Assembly (NCBI GenBank): GCA_946811695.1
Contig: OX328125.1
Location: forward strand, 37,252,734 to 37,316,733
Reading direction: 5' to 3'
Origin: Gonocerus acuteangulatus
Taxonomy: Eukaryota > Arthropoda > Insecta > Hemiptera > Coreidae
DNA length: 64,000 nucleotides
Every line of letters begins with the position of its first letter. Position 1 is the first letter of the stretch. The notes under the pieces are model-generated. The model saw only the letters and a list, made by a program, of their open reading frames with translations. It was not told where the DNA came from and did not search any database. A program made the translations under genes and the position numbers. Shown here piece by piece: positions 1-11,405 of this stretch.

Positions 1-1
1 C

Positions 2-345
2 TCCAATTTGACTCCTCACAACGACCTCCATATTCCATTTATCCAACCCTTATCAAAACAAGTATATAAAAAATTTCATTCTAAATTACACGGTCATCCA
101 AATTCTTTAATTAACTCCCTATCATCACATCTAATCCCAAACAACCCCATTCGCCGTCTGAAGCGTAACTGGCCTAGGGACCAGCTCAAGGAGTAGTTAC
201 TACAATATTAACCTCTCTGCCTTGTGGGTACTGCAAGTGTGCAGCTTCCCTCCTCACGAGCTTCAAGACACATTCACATGTATCTTTTTACTGGAAATGT
301 ATTTTTACATTGTTGTAAATTCTGAATAAATAAAAAATAAATAAA
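2..345 (+). mobile_element. 3' end of a Jockey-type LINE (ORF2 C-terminus and 3' UTR)
   Basis: The reading frame is open from the window edge to a TAG at 194-196. It ends in RRLKRNWPRDQLKE, nearly the same as the C-terminus of the full-length Jockey element further right (RRLKRHWPRDLLQ, ending near 17260). About 150 bp of 3' UTR follow, ending in an A-rich tail with AATAAA-like repeats near 320-345. Only the last ~64 codons are in view; reverse transcriptase and endonuclease would lie to the left. The similarity is seen directly; the Jockey assignment rests on that comparison. Confidence 0.75.
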
Positions 346-1195
346 GATAATATTCTATTTTTGTTATGGACATACTATTAATTTATAAAAGTTGAAATCA
401 AATATAACCCATGGAGTGGGAATACAAAATCATATTACATAATTTTTAAGCCCTTTAAACCTGTTTTGGACTGCTGTGAAAATAAAGTTGTTAAATAATA
501 TTTTAAAGCTTATATTTCAAAGGAAAACCATTAAAGTTTACCTTTCTGTACGTCTTACTTTTTTAGAAGTAAAATATGTACATCACGCGGTATTTCCACT
601 AACGGTTTAATAAAATTGAGTTACATTTGTTCTGGAATTGTTTTTTTGCTTTGGAACAATCTAACAATAAAATATGTAGTCGCCATGAGGGAGGAAGAAA
701 AATGTAAATATCAAAGCAATTTTATTAATGTCAAGAGGTCGGATAGAATCTTTTATCAGGGACACTAATACAAATTTCTCTCAGAGGAGGGATTCAGAAG
801 TAATGGAGACAAAAACAGTATGTGAAGCTGGGAATACGATCGAGACTAAACCCGATGAATTGATTTACGCCATGCTCAGTAAATGGCTATTGGTTTCCTT
901 GATAACAGCTGTAAATATGATTCATATCTTCCTCTTGGTCAAAACATTCTCCAATCCGGAGCAATGATGGACTTTCTCAGATAAACTAAATTCCACCATT
1001 TCGATAACAATGTTTTGTTCTCAAAACAGGATTCCGGAGTCTATTCCATTTTGAACGTCTTTTAGAGACATATTTCCATGATGTAATTAAGCAGTTTCAT
1101 AGGAACCAACAGGAGCATTACCAGCAAGATGAGTATCATATAAACAATTACGTTTTTTAGGTTACACGAGTACAGTAATAATAAAGGGCTCGCAT
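346..1195. other. AT-rich stretch without a recognisable gene
   Basis: Low-complexity AT-rich DNA. A 79-codon open frame on the plus strand (728-967) contains one hydrophobic stretch near its C-terminus but resembles nothing I recognise and has no neighbouring splice or repeat context. I see no other structure here. Confidence 0.4.
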
Positions 1196-1215
1196 TTCCG
1201 AGTTTATACTGAGCC

Positions 1216-1269
<54 letters not shown>

Positions 1270-1359
1270 CAAAAAAATTGACATGGTGTCCTCTACCTCC
1301 GGGGTACAGATATATGTGTACCCCGGAGGTAGAGGACACCGTATCAATTTTTTTGTAAA
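1196..1359. repeat. (AT)n tract followed by a long, nearly perfect hairpin
   Basis: After an (AT)n run (about 1219-1266) come 42-nt arms at 1266-1307 and 1318-1359 that pair at 40 of 42 positions around a 10-nt loop. A smaller hairpin (GGGCTC...GAGCCC) precedes the AT run at about 1187-1217. No coding sense is apparent; the 67-codon frame on the minus strand crossing it is a by-product. Confidence 0.8.
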
Positions 1360-1709
1360 TTGACTTAATAACATGTTCTTAATGTGGATTTTTCGATCCA
1401 TATAATGGTGTAGGACACTAAGCCCTGTTCCCATTATTAACAAAGATAAGACAGTGAAAAATAAAATCATATCCTAATAATATAAAATATTATTATTTCA
1501 TTAGAGGTAAAATACACGATGTAGAGGACTTGGTATTGTTTGACTATGATCTGTACTTCCAATTACCTACCAATGCCAATAACAATGTAAAACTTTTTTT
1601 TTTTTTTTTTTTACCTTTTAGTAACGAAGAAACAAATGTTAATACTTCAAAGTTATGGTAAATTGGTTTTCCTGAACATTTATAGGCAATTTATTACTAG
1701 TCTTATTAT

Positions 1710-4015
1710 TAGAGCCCGGAAGTTAGGCAAAATGCCTTTTTTATCTGAATGGATATATTGAAGAATCAGATAGAAATAAATATGTTTCAGTGCATTTAGG
1801 AAGTGTAAAGACAATTTTTATTTTGCCTTTTTTGCCTATTTTGGCTATTTTAAGATTTAATCCCTTTTTTGCCTTTTTTACTATTTTTTTCTGGGATTTA
1901 AACATTTTAAAAAGCACCGTTCATCGAAGACAAAAAAGTTTGCACAAGTTAAATTACATATATCCGTCACAAATATCTATTCGAGAGCTCATTTTCCCAA
2001 CCCATGGATTTAACCTCTATAAATAACAGATCCTTCCTTAGAAGAAGGAATGATGAAGCATAATGAATACCAGGATAGAGACAGGATGAGAGAAGTACGT
2101 CACTTCTTCTTCCTCACGCCCCTTTTGCTGTGACGATGGTTAGTTAACTGGTACTCCGGATTTCGAAATATTAAGATATTGCAGAGGAAGGGAGGAAATA
2201 ACTTCCCTCTAACAGGACAATTATAAAATAAGCTGTTAGTCTACTGTTGAACTTCTTAAAGACAGCTCGTGTGTTCGTTCTCACTTATTTATCATGCCGA
2301 AAGTTTCATCGTTGCGTGGTAAATTACATAGCTATGTTCGCGAATTCGGTTCGGATTTACTTTCTACTGATGGAGCTACACTCTTCTGCAAAGTATATGA
2401 AAAATCTATCAATAACGATAAAAAGTATTTTATTACTCAACATTTCGCAACAACGAAACTTAAATCTAGGATAAATACTGTTGGTCCTAAGATTAATTTA
2501 ATTGCAACAGCAGTTACAACATCCAGCAGGCAATCTCAGTTTTCCCTGGATCTATGAAAAGCTTTCTTGGACTCAGGAATTCTGTTCTGGAAACTGGAAA
2601 ATCAATCCCTGAGGACATTTCTGCAAAAGTACACTAAAGAAGAGGTTCCGAATCAACGTTAAGAAAACCGTATTTAAATATCACCTTTGAAGAGGCGATG
2701 CAGAGGATTCGACTCAGAGTTGCAGAAAAGAAGATCTGGATCTCCATTGATGAAACTACGGATTCAATGGGACGTTACATAGCCAATGTTATCATTGGAA
2801 CCATGGAAGCAAAGCAAACTGACTTATCATCAGTATATCTTTTGACGACAGAGGAGATGGAGAGCAAATGGTACCACAGTGGCACAGTTGTTTACCAATT
2901 CACTAATGCTACTCTGGCCGGACGGAATACGGCATGATGATGTCCTACTTTTTGTCACAGATGCAGCACCTTACATGAAAAAAGCAGCTAAAGCCTTACG
3001 AGTTCACTTTCCTAAAATGCTCCACCTCACTTGTCTAGCACATGGCCTCCACAGAATCGCCGAAGAGATAAGAAGTTTGTATCCTCACGTGGATAAATTA
3101 GTTTCTAACGCCAAGAAAATCTTCCTAAAATCACCCTCTCGAATCCAGGTTTTTAAGGACATAGCACCAGAGCTGGCTTTACCTCCTCAGTCAGTTCTTA
3201 CCAGATGGGGAACCTGGATCTCAGCAGTAATATATTACTGCAACAACTTGGACAAGATACGTGAGGTAGTTCATGCAGTATCAGTAGACGAAGTTAGTTC
3301 AGTTCGCGAGGTAAAAAAGTTGCTGGACCAAGAAGAGCTTAGCAATGATCTGGCATTTATAAAAACACATTATAGTGTGATACCGGAAGCAATCTTGAAG
3401 TTAGAGAAAAGAGATGATTCGCTGGTATCATCTATGGGGATCTTCGAAGATGCTGTAAATCAACTGCTCCAAGCACCAGGAGAAAAAGGAAAGAGTGTCA
3501 GTGAAAAAGTTAAACGTGTTCTGAGTGCTAATGTGGACATCGAAAACATTAAGGCGAAAATTCTGTTTTAACTGGCATGTGTCCTTTCGATGTAGCTTGT
3601 TTCAAATTTGCGCCTATCACTTCAGTGGAAGTAGAACGTTCCTTTTCCATGATGAAAAACATTCTTTCTGACAAGCGTCTTTCTATGACAGTTGATACTT
3701 TAAAAAAGCATCTTGTTGTAGCTTGTAATCAGGGAAAGTAAGAGTAAGTACAGTATTTAAAATGCACCTTTTAATTGATAATTAGGAATGAGATTCCCCT
3801 TTGCCTTCACTCCTTGTAAATACCTATTTTAATTAAAGTACTTTTATGTATTTCAAGTGCCTTTTTGCCTGCCTATTTTAATCAAAATTAAATGCCTAAC
3901 TTCCGGGCTCTAATAATGAGTAAGATTCATCTTTGCCTTCACTCCTAATAAATGCCTATTTTAACTAAAGTACTGCCTATTTTCAGTATTTTAAATGCCT
4001 AACTTCCGGGCTCTA
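1710..4015 (+). mobile_element. hAT DNA transposon with 8-bp target duplication
   Basis: The element begins TAGAGCCCGGAAGTTAGGCA at 1710 and ends with the inverted copy at 4015. It is flanked by the perfect 8-bp direct repeat CTTATTAT (1702-1709 and 4016-4023), as expected for hAT transposition. A second, internal copy of the right terminus lies at 3891-3912, so the 3' end is tandemly duplicated. Inside is a degenerate transposase. Length 2306 bp. Termini and duplication are read directly; the family name also rests on the transposase motifs. Confidence 0.92.
2294..3741 (+). pseudogene. hAT transposase, broken
   Basis: Pieces of one transposase lie in different frames: an N-terminal BED-like zinc finger region (2294-2557, with FCKVY where FCKVC is expected and a downstream QH...TTK), a catalytic stretch (2698-2937, WISIDETTDSMGRYIANV), the central part (2879-3571, LLFVTDAAPYMKKAAKAL and LTCLAHGLHRIAEEI) and the C-terminal dimerisation region (about 3574-3741, TSVEVERSFSMMKNIL). 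Several frameshifts separate them, and the presumed second zinc cysteine is lost, so the protein cannot be made as one chain. In intact relatives it cuts and rejoins the ends of the element. It lies wholly within the hAT termini. Confidence 0.88.
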
Positions 4016-4023
4016 CTTATTAT

Positions 4024-4486
4024 CTTATACTCTAAAATTGTTTAATAAATATCTATTTACGTGTATTAAAAAAGGAGAGTTATTTCAATAATTAAAGCCC
4101 AAAAATTATTTGCACTTATACAAAGGACTTCCGGATTTGACGGGTATTTTATTTATTTATTTGTATTTCTTCCTTTTTTAACAATTGGGCACTATATTCG
4201 TAATTAATAATTATTACTATCATTTATGCCCTATTTTGTCATATTTATTTCGGCTTCTATTTAATTTTTGATCATCAAGAATTAATTTATTAACTATTAA
4301 TAATTCTTATTAACATTTATTTTCCTCTTCCCTTTTTTTCAGCAGATCTCCCTCGATTTGGAACTTTCCAAGTGTATAAATAATTAAAATACATTTTAGT
4401 CGAAAAATTATAAATAAAAAAAATGTCAAACAAATTCCATAATCTGAGGCAATCAGAACAATACCCAGTTCGAAATACCGAAGAAA
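4024..4486. other. AT-rich spacer with no recognisable feature
   Basis: Between the hAT right flank and the 60-bp tandem array. The part nearest the array is read through in antisense by the long open frame of the minisatellite, giving about 64 non-repeated codons (from about 4500 down to 4310) that match nothing I know. Confidence 0.4.
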
Positions 4487-5867
4487 AAATGGCATATTTA
4501 ACCCTGGATTGACACTGCCATTGACATCTACGTTAATGACACCGTAAAATGGCATATTTAACCCTGGATTGACACTGCCATTGACATCTACGTTAATGAC
4601 ACCGTAAAATGGCATATTTAACCCTGGATTGACACTGCCATTGACATCTACGTTAATGACACCGTAAAATGGCATATTTAACCCTGGATTGACACAGCCA
4701 TTGACATCTACGTTAATGACACCGTAAAATGGCATATTTAACCCTGGATTGACACTGCCATTGACATCTACGTTAATGACACCGTAAAATGGCATATTTA
4801 ACCCTGGATTGACACAGCCATTGACATCTACGTTAATGACACCATAAAATGGCATATTTAACCCTGGATTGACACTGCCATTGACATCTACGTTAATGAC
4901 ACCGTAAAATGGCATATTTAACCCTGGATTGACACAGCCATTGACATCTACGTTAATGACACCGTAAAATGGCATATTTAACCCTGGATTGACACTGCCA
5001 TTGACATCTACGTTAATGACACCGTAAAATGGCATATTTAACCCTGGATTGACACAGCCATTGACATCTACGTTAATGACACCGTAAAATGGCATATTTA
5101 ACCCTGGATTGACACTGCCATTGACATCTACGTTAATGACACCGTAAAATGGCATATTTAACCCTGGATTGACACTGCCATTGACATCTACGTTAATGAC
5201 ACCGTAAAATGGCATATTTAACCCTGGATTGACACTGCCATTGACATCTACGTTAATGACACCGTAAAATGGCATATTTAACCCTGGATTGACACAGCCA
5301 TTGACATCTACGTTAATGACACCGTAAAATGGCATATTTAACCCTGGATTGACACTGCCATTGACATCTACGTTAATGACACCGTAAAATGGCATATTTG
5401 ACCCTGGATTGACACTGCCATTGACATCTACGTTAATGACACCGTAAAATGGCATATTTGACCCTGGATTGACACTGCCATTGACATCTACGTTAATGAC
5501 ACCGTAAAATGGCATATTTAACCCTGGATTGACACTGCCATTGACATCTACGTTAATGACACCGTAAAATGGCATATTTAACCCTGGATTGACACTGCCA
5601 TTGACATCTACGTTAATGACACCGTAAAATGGCATATTTGACCCTGGATTGACACTGCCATTGACATCTACGTTAATGACACCGTAAAATGGCCTATTTG
5701 ACCCTGGATTGACACTGCCATTGACATCTACGTTAATGACACCGTAAAATGGCATATTTGACCCTGGATTGACACTGCCATTGACATCTACGTTAATGAC
5801 ACCGTAAAATGGCATATTTAACCCTGGATTGACACTGCCATTGACATCTACGTTAATGACACCGTAA
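4487..5867. repeat. 60-bp minisatellite, about 23 units
   Basis: A head-to-tail array of a 60-bp unit starting ACCCTGGATTGACACTGCCA; a partial unit precedes 4501 and the last full match ends near 5867. Units are nearly identical. Only four sites vary: T/A in ACTGCC versus ACAGCC, A/G at the unit end, one G/A and one A/C. Between about 4621 and 5101 the T/A variant strictly alternates, showing a 120-bp dimer amplified as a block. Because 60 is a multiple of 3 and no unit contains a stop, the minus strand is open through the array (5815 down to 4310) as a 20-residue repeat, MPFYGVINVDVNGSVNPGLN. Three of the four variable sites change the amino acid, so I see no sign of protein-level constraint and regard it as a satellite. 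Confidence 0.95.
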
Positions 5868-6753
5868 GGTAAATTTTACCCCATACTTTGAAAATATATA
5901 ACATAAATAAATTTCAATTTGTTCTTTTGCTTTTTTATACAAGAGCAACGTATAGAGCAGGAACATCAAGAAATAAATTCAAACAGGAATAAATCTGCCG
6001 AATATTAATTTAAATAGCTAACAAAATTGCTAGGAAATCCAAAAACTCGACATTTATCATACACCAAATATTTATCCTATAAAAATGTTACTGAACTGAG
6101 AATATTTTTAACGATCAATAAACTAGAATGATCAAAAGCCATAAAAAATAAAAACTTTAGAAAAATACAATGTTCTGTCCAATTGAGGCTCGTTAACATT
6201 TAACACATTTTGGTGATCGGTGTGCATGGCCCTTCTACACACAGAACATAGCCTTTTCGTCTTCCTAAATGTTTCTGAACAAAATAAACATTTTACGGGT
6301 TTGTCCAAGTTAACGAAAGATGTTAATGGTCCATTAGGACTTGGTTAATCTTCCGAAACATCAGTGCCTTCAGTGGTTATGGTATATTCTCCAGTTAGGC
6401 ACTAACTATCACATGAGCTTTCACCAGTTAGTAGTCCAAATCAAAGAGAATATCTTTTCTAGGCAGTTTTCAGGCCATTTTGTCACTTGGAAAGCCGCAA
6501 CATGAAAGAAATCGACCCGTGAAGATTTATCAGATCAGCGAAAAAGACTTACGTTAACTAAACCGTGGGGTAAAAAATACCCCACACACAACTCGCGACC
6601 TTCTCATGCAGTGATTAGCTGACAACTGGCGTGGTTTATATTAGGTCAAACCAGGGATGAAAATTTAAAGAAAACAGGCTAAGAAGTTTACAAAAAAATT
6701 ATAAAATTAAAGGTAAAGAATTATAGATCTCGAAAATATTATTGGTTCAATTG

Positions 6754-6822
<69 letters not shown>

Positions 6823-7137
6823 TCGCTCAATAACAGTTTCGAAAATTACACTGTTCCTGTCTTTGGAATTTTTAAGAACCTCTTCTTAAAAAATGCCAAG
6901 GTATCATGAATTTCACACAGTATCTAGTACAAGAAGAGAATTATTTTTTCCTTCTTATTTCTCGGAAGGATGAGGAGGGAACAGCAGCGTGCTACTGCTT
7001 GAGAGGTACTTGGCACGCAAGTACTTCAACGCCCCAGGATCCAACCTCTACTCCTTTATCTTCATAAACCTGGGGGCGTGAGATAATTCTCACGAAATAC
7101 AAACCTAGTGGTCCATCGGTCCTTGGCTTCCTATATA
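5868..7137. other. AT-rich DNA with an (AT)n microsatellite and a possible zinc-finger relic
   Basis: Mostly unrecognised. Read on the minus strand, about 6330 down to 6180, a short frame gives CLFC...CSVC followed by a histidine pair (AMHTDH), which could be the cysteine-rich tail of a transposase such as piggyBac; the frame breaks at once upstream. A (GT)n(AT)n microsatellite occupies about 6754-6818. Confidence 0.35.
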
Positions 7138-7498
7138 CAGGGTGTCGCGTAAATATGTGATCAAATTTTGAGACAGGATAGTAGGCTTTAAAAGGAACAA
7201 AAAAGTTTATATAAAGTATGGTCCGATTCTCAACAGTATGTGAGGTATTAGAGTTTTTCTGTTTTTTCTTGTTTATAGATTGCTTACTTCTTTACAAAGA
7301 AACTACTATAGCTCCGCCCTAGTTAGTCGGAAAGAAAAGCAGATGGTACCAAATGAAAGCTGGGTAAATTTTCTATGGGACTAAGGCAGAAAATACTAAA
7401 CTAAAAAAAAAATTGAATACTTTATATAAACTTCTTTGTTCCTTTTAAAGCCTACTATCTATTCGCAAGATTTGATCACACATTTACGGGACACCCTG
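7138..7498. mobile_element. MITE with ~80-bp terminal inverted repeats
   Basis: The left end (CAGGGTGTCGCGTAAATATG) and right end (reading inward CAGGGTGTCCCGTAAATGTG) are imperfect inverted copies for about 80 bp, covering the GTAGGCTTTAAAAGGAAC segment on both sides. Total 361 bp with no coding capacity, so it must have been moved by another element's transposase. The left flank is TATA; the right flank does not give a clean TA duplication, so superfamily is left open (Tc1/mariner-type is possible). Confidence 0.85.
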
Positions 7499-7564
7499 AG
7501 TGATAAAAAGATAAATAGTTTCTTAATATATATATATATATATATATAAAGAGTAATAGATTCA

Positions 7565-7596
<32 letters not shown>

Positions 7597-8679
7597 ATAT
7601 ATAATTTGAATCAATTACTCTAAAATATAATATTTACATACATAATTTTTATTTTTTTGGGGATGCAGGGTGTGGGGAATTTTCTTCAATTTTTGACATA
7701 CAAATACCTAACTTAATGTACCTCCCTTAGGTGCTAAACAACGTTTATTAGAGACAACATCATTAGACAGTGTATACAAATACATAGAACAAAACATAGA
7801 TGGAAGCAAAAATGTTAGTGAACAATATAACACTACAATATAAGTCTACAAATTAAAACCTACAGAAAATACTTAAATTAAATGTTGTTTAGTTCAACAA
7901 AAGCATTCAACCTACTTTACTTAGTATTTTTTTTAATTAAAGAGAAAATATATATTGGATCTTGTTGTTTTAACAAGTTTCTCTAAACAGGTATTTTGAG
8001 ATTGGTAGGTTCTGAAACGTGATATTGTCTGTTCACACTTGAGTATATATAAATATATGTGTGTGTGTGTGTGTGTGTCTTGTCCCTCTCTAGCTGGCTC
8101 AAAAAGTAGACCGACTTTGATGAAATTTGCTACAAAATATATTGTGTGGTTCGACAGGTTGGGTTTTTTAACCACCAGAATCCGTCCACCGTAACATGTC
8201 TTTTTTGGGGGCAAAATTCACGCAGAGAAAATATCGTAACGCTTACTTTTTCACATTACTAAACTTACAGATACTCGTTTTATAAATAATTAGACGTTGG
8301 CGGCGCTAATAGCCTAGGGAAAAAAATTAGGCTCGGGAAATCCAATGAAACCATTTTTAAGGTAATATCTTGAGGAAATTGGAAAACATTATTTTTTTGT
8401 GAATTTCGGTTATATTCTGAAATATATCGAACTTGGTAGGAAATCGTTGTAAATGTAAGTCACCAATTTTAATGTTTATTAAATGTCCGGCAAATACGGT
8501 TCTTATGCGTTTTTTTTTTTATAGGGCGATCTCATTCGGAGAAATCCGTGCTTAAATGGAGTCCATTTAGGATAATGTCAGTTTCCTGTTGCGGTGCCTA
8601 CAATCTTGATTTAATTTTGCATTTTTGGAAGAATATAAAGGAAAGATCCTGCGGAGCATCATCATCCTCAATAAATAAT

Positions 8680-8690
<11 letters not shown>
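7499..8690. other. Microsatellites and repeat-derived DNA
   Basis: An inverted repeat (AGAGTAATAGATTCAA / TTGAATCAATTACTCT, 7549-7621) encloses an (AT)n run. A (GT)n tract lies at about 8057-8079. The following 130 bp (CCGACTTTGATGAAATTTGC ... ACCAGAATCCGTCCACC) resemble the boilerplate in the TTTTA-flanked repeats at 24.5 and 28 kb. No gene recognised. Confidence 0.5.
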
Positions 8691-8715
<25 letters not shown>

Positions 8716-11405
8716 GATTGATGAGGAACGCTTGATTGAATCATTATCTATGTATTTAGACAAGCAAAAACAGAAACTAGCTGTTTACGCAAACAGAATA
8801 CGCAGGTACAATGAAGCGTTCCTCAGAAGGAAGCAAAATTCTCTTTTTAGCGCTCGAGAAAGGGACTTTTATCGCACCTTAATTAAAAGCAATAAAGACA
8901 AGGTAAGTGATGTAAATATTGAAATGGACAAGATGGTAGGCTATTGGGCAGACGTATGGGAAGTGCCCGTGTCCCATAGCAAGAATGTGGATTGGATGTC
9001 AAAAGTGCGAGAGCAAATAAAGAATGTTCCGCAAATGGAAAACAGCCAAATTCTTGTAGAGGACGTGACACAAGCGATTAAGAAGTTGCACAACTGGAAA
9101 GCTCCCGGGCGCGATGGCTTACAAAATTATTGGTTGAAGTATTTCACCAGCCTACATGGAGCAATAGCACAGTGCTATCAAGACATTCTTGTAGGTCATA
9201 TGCCAATTCCAGAAGATTTCGCTGAGGGAATCACTTATATGATTCCAAAGAAAATAAATGAGAGCCTAGACCCAAAAGACTACAGACCAATAACATGCCT
9301 AAATGGTGTCTATAAACTCTTTACATCCATTATTGCATCAAAAATTCAAGATCATTTGAATCAATATGAGTTACTAGCCCCAGAGCAGCTCGGCTGTAAA
9401 CGTGGCTCTAAGGGATGTAAAGAGTTGTTGGTTTTAGATACATTTATCGCTTCTCAGGTCTCGGCGAAACAGCGAAATCTCTCGATGGCGTGGATAGACT
9501 ACAAGAAGGCATTTGATTCAGTTCCTCACTCCTGGTTGGTCGAAGTATTAAATATCTACAAGATTGCTGAAAATGTAACGGATCTGCTGTCACGTATGAT
9601 GGCTACGTGGAAAACAAAGCTCAGCTTTAGAAAGGGCACTAATAGGATTGAAAGTGAACCAATGAAGATACAACGAGGAATATATCAAGGCGATAGCCTT
9701 AGTCCTTTATGGTTTTGTTTGTCCCTCAATCCAATGAGCCAGTTACTTCGTGACAGTGGATTTGGTTACCAGCTAACTGTAAATAATCCCGACACCAGGA
9801 TAAGCCACAGTCTATTTATGGATGACCTTAAGTTGTACGCAAAGAATCCTGTCCAGCTACAAAGCATGACGGATATTGTTCATGATTTTAGTAGCACCAT
9901 CGGCATGACGTTTGGTATTGACAAGTGTGCCGTACTGCATGTTTCTAAAGGGCAATCAGTTTTGACCAATAACATTGCGTTAGCTGATGGTGATACTATC
10001 CGTGAACTCGATGAGGATGAGTCGTACAGGTATCTTGGCGTACAACAACATCTGAAAATAGCCAAAAGAGAAGTAAAAGAGGAACTGAAGGCTGTGCTTC
10101 TTAAACGCTTGCGTCTGATTTTAAAAAGCTATCTACATGGCAGGCAGAAAATAAAGGCAATTAATACATGGGCAATATCATCACTGATTTACAGCTTCGG
10201 AGTCATCAAATGGTCGGATACATCGTTACAAGAACTGGATCGTCTCATACGAACAGAGATGACTAAGGCACGTATGCACCACCCCAAAACGTCAATTGAA
10301 AGGCTGTATTTACCCAGGAATAAAGGAGGACGAGGTCTCGCAAATATTCAAGACTTATGTCGCTCCCAGGAAATTAACCTGAGGAGCTACATAATGGCAA
10401 GCGAGAATCGTATTTTCAAGGAAATGGTCAAACTGGACGAAAATTATACAGCCTTAAAATTGAAAACAAGCAACTGGCCGGAAATTACGACAGAATCGGA
10501 TCGCCTTGGCTCGTGGCTAAAGAAAGCATTACACGGGCGATACCATAATCGGTTATTTGATCCGGAGGTGGTGCTCTCATGGTCGGTAGCGTGGTTGACT
10601 TCTGGAAGGCTATTCCCCGAAACAGAGGGGTTTGTAATAGCCATCCAGGATCAAGTAATAGCAACAAGATCCTATCGACGTCACGTTTTGAAGGATGTCA
10701 ACATCTCTGACAAATGTAGACTTTGTAACAAAACGTATGAGTCGATTCAGCACATTACGGGGGGCTGTTAGATTCTTGCGGGATCCGATTATCTTCAGCG
10801 GCACAATAACGTGGCCAAAATATATCATCAAGCACTCGCAGAAAAATATGGTATGTTGGATGGTGTGGTCCCTTATTACCGCTACGTCCCAAATAGACTT
10901 TTGGAGAAAGGTACAATTAAAATGTATTGGGACGAAGCAATGTTAACGGACCGTACTGTCCATCACAATAAACCAGACATTCTTATCATTGACAAGGGAA
11001 GTAAGACAGCCGATATTATTGATTTCGCAATCCCCAATGATGAGAATGTCCGGAAATCATATGCCGAGAAACTGCGCAAGTATCAGGAGTTGGCCATAGA
11101 GCTGAAAGACTTGTATAAATTGGATTCCGCAAGGATTACAGCCGTCATAATCTCGACCAACGGGCTCATTCCAAAAACGACGATTGCCGCAAATAACTAT
11201 TTGAAACTGCCGGAGGATCTAATTAAAAGTGCCCAACAAGCGGTACTGCTTGATACCGCCAGAACGGTTCGGAAATTTTTAAATGAACGCCCGTAAAAAA
11301 TCAACAAAAAAAAATCAATAAAAACAATTCTTTCGGTTGGCAACGGCCCCCGAAAGAATTTATCCCAGGTGACTGAGGAGAAAACCCCCCAATAATAATA
11401 ATAAA
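8688..11405 (+). mobile_element. R4/Dong-like LINE embedded in (AAT)n
   Basis: A LINE body with (AAT)n immediately before it (about 8688-8713) and after it (11391-11405). The coding frame runs into the left repeat, so the copy is 5'-truncated or primed at the repeat. The short 3' UTR (11297-11390) ends directly in AAT units. LINEs with a restriction-like endonuclease are known for sequence-specific insertion, and Dong-type elements have been described in TAA repeats, which fits. No Jockey-type AP endonuclease is present. Confidence 0.85.
8714..11296 (+). pseudogene. R4/Dong-like LINE polyprotein (RT + restriction-like endonuclease), one in-frame stop
   Basis: One continuous frame interrupted only by a TAG at 10769-10771. 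It shows the RT entry motif [13 protein letters not shown], motif [16 protein letters not shown], motif [12 protein letters not shown] and the catalytic box as FMDDLKLY (MDD in place of the usual ADD, as in this group of elements). Then come the conserved [13 protein letters not shown], a CCHC knuckle (CRLC...H...C) right at the stop, and a PD-(D/E)XK-type nuclease (NKPDILIIDKG...ADIIDFAIP). The same frame resumes after the TAG, so a single nonsense mutation separates RT from nuclease. The product would nick target DNA and reverse-transcribe its own RNA there. The first residues ([11 protein letters not shown]) come straight out of the microsatellite, so the N-terminus is missing. Confidence 0.9.

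Noticed and set aside
728..967. 79-codon frame near the left edge as a gene
   Set aside because: Short, with no motif or context; could be chance.
4310..5815. 501-codon open frame on the minus strand as a protein-coding gene
   Set aside because: It is a by-product of a stop-free 60-bp minisatellite; variable sites mostly change the amino acid, and no splice, promoter or known domain supports a gene. Kept as a repeat and a finding.
4487..5867. CRISPR-like array
   Set aside because: Units are contiguous with no unique spacers, and the DNA is eukaryotic.
8883..10667. Several 60-70-codon minus-strand frames inside the R4-like LINE
   Set aside because: Shadows of the plus-strand polyprotein.
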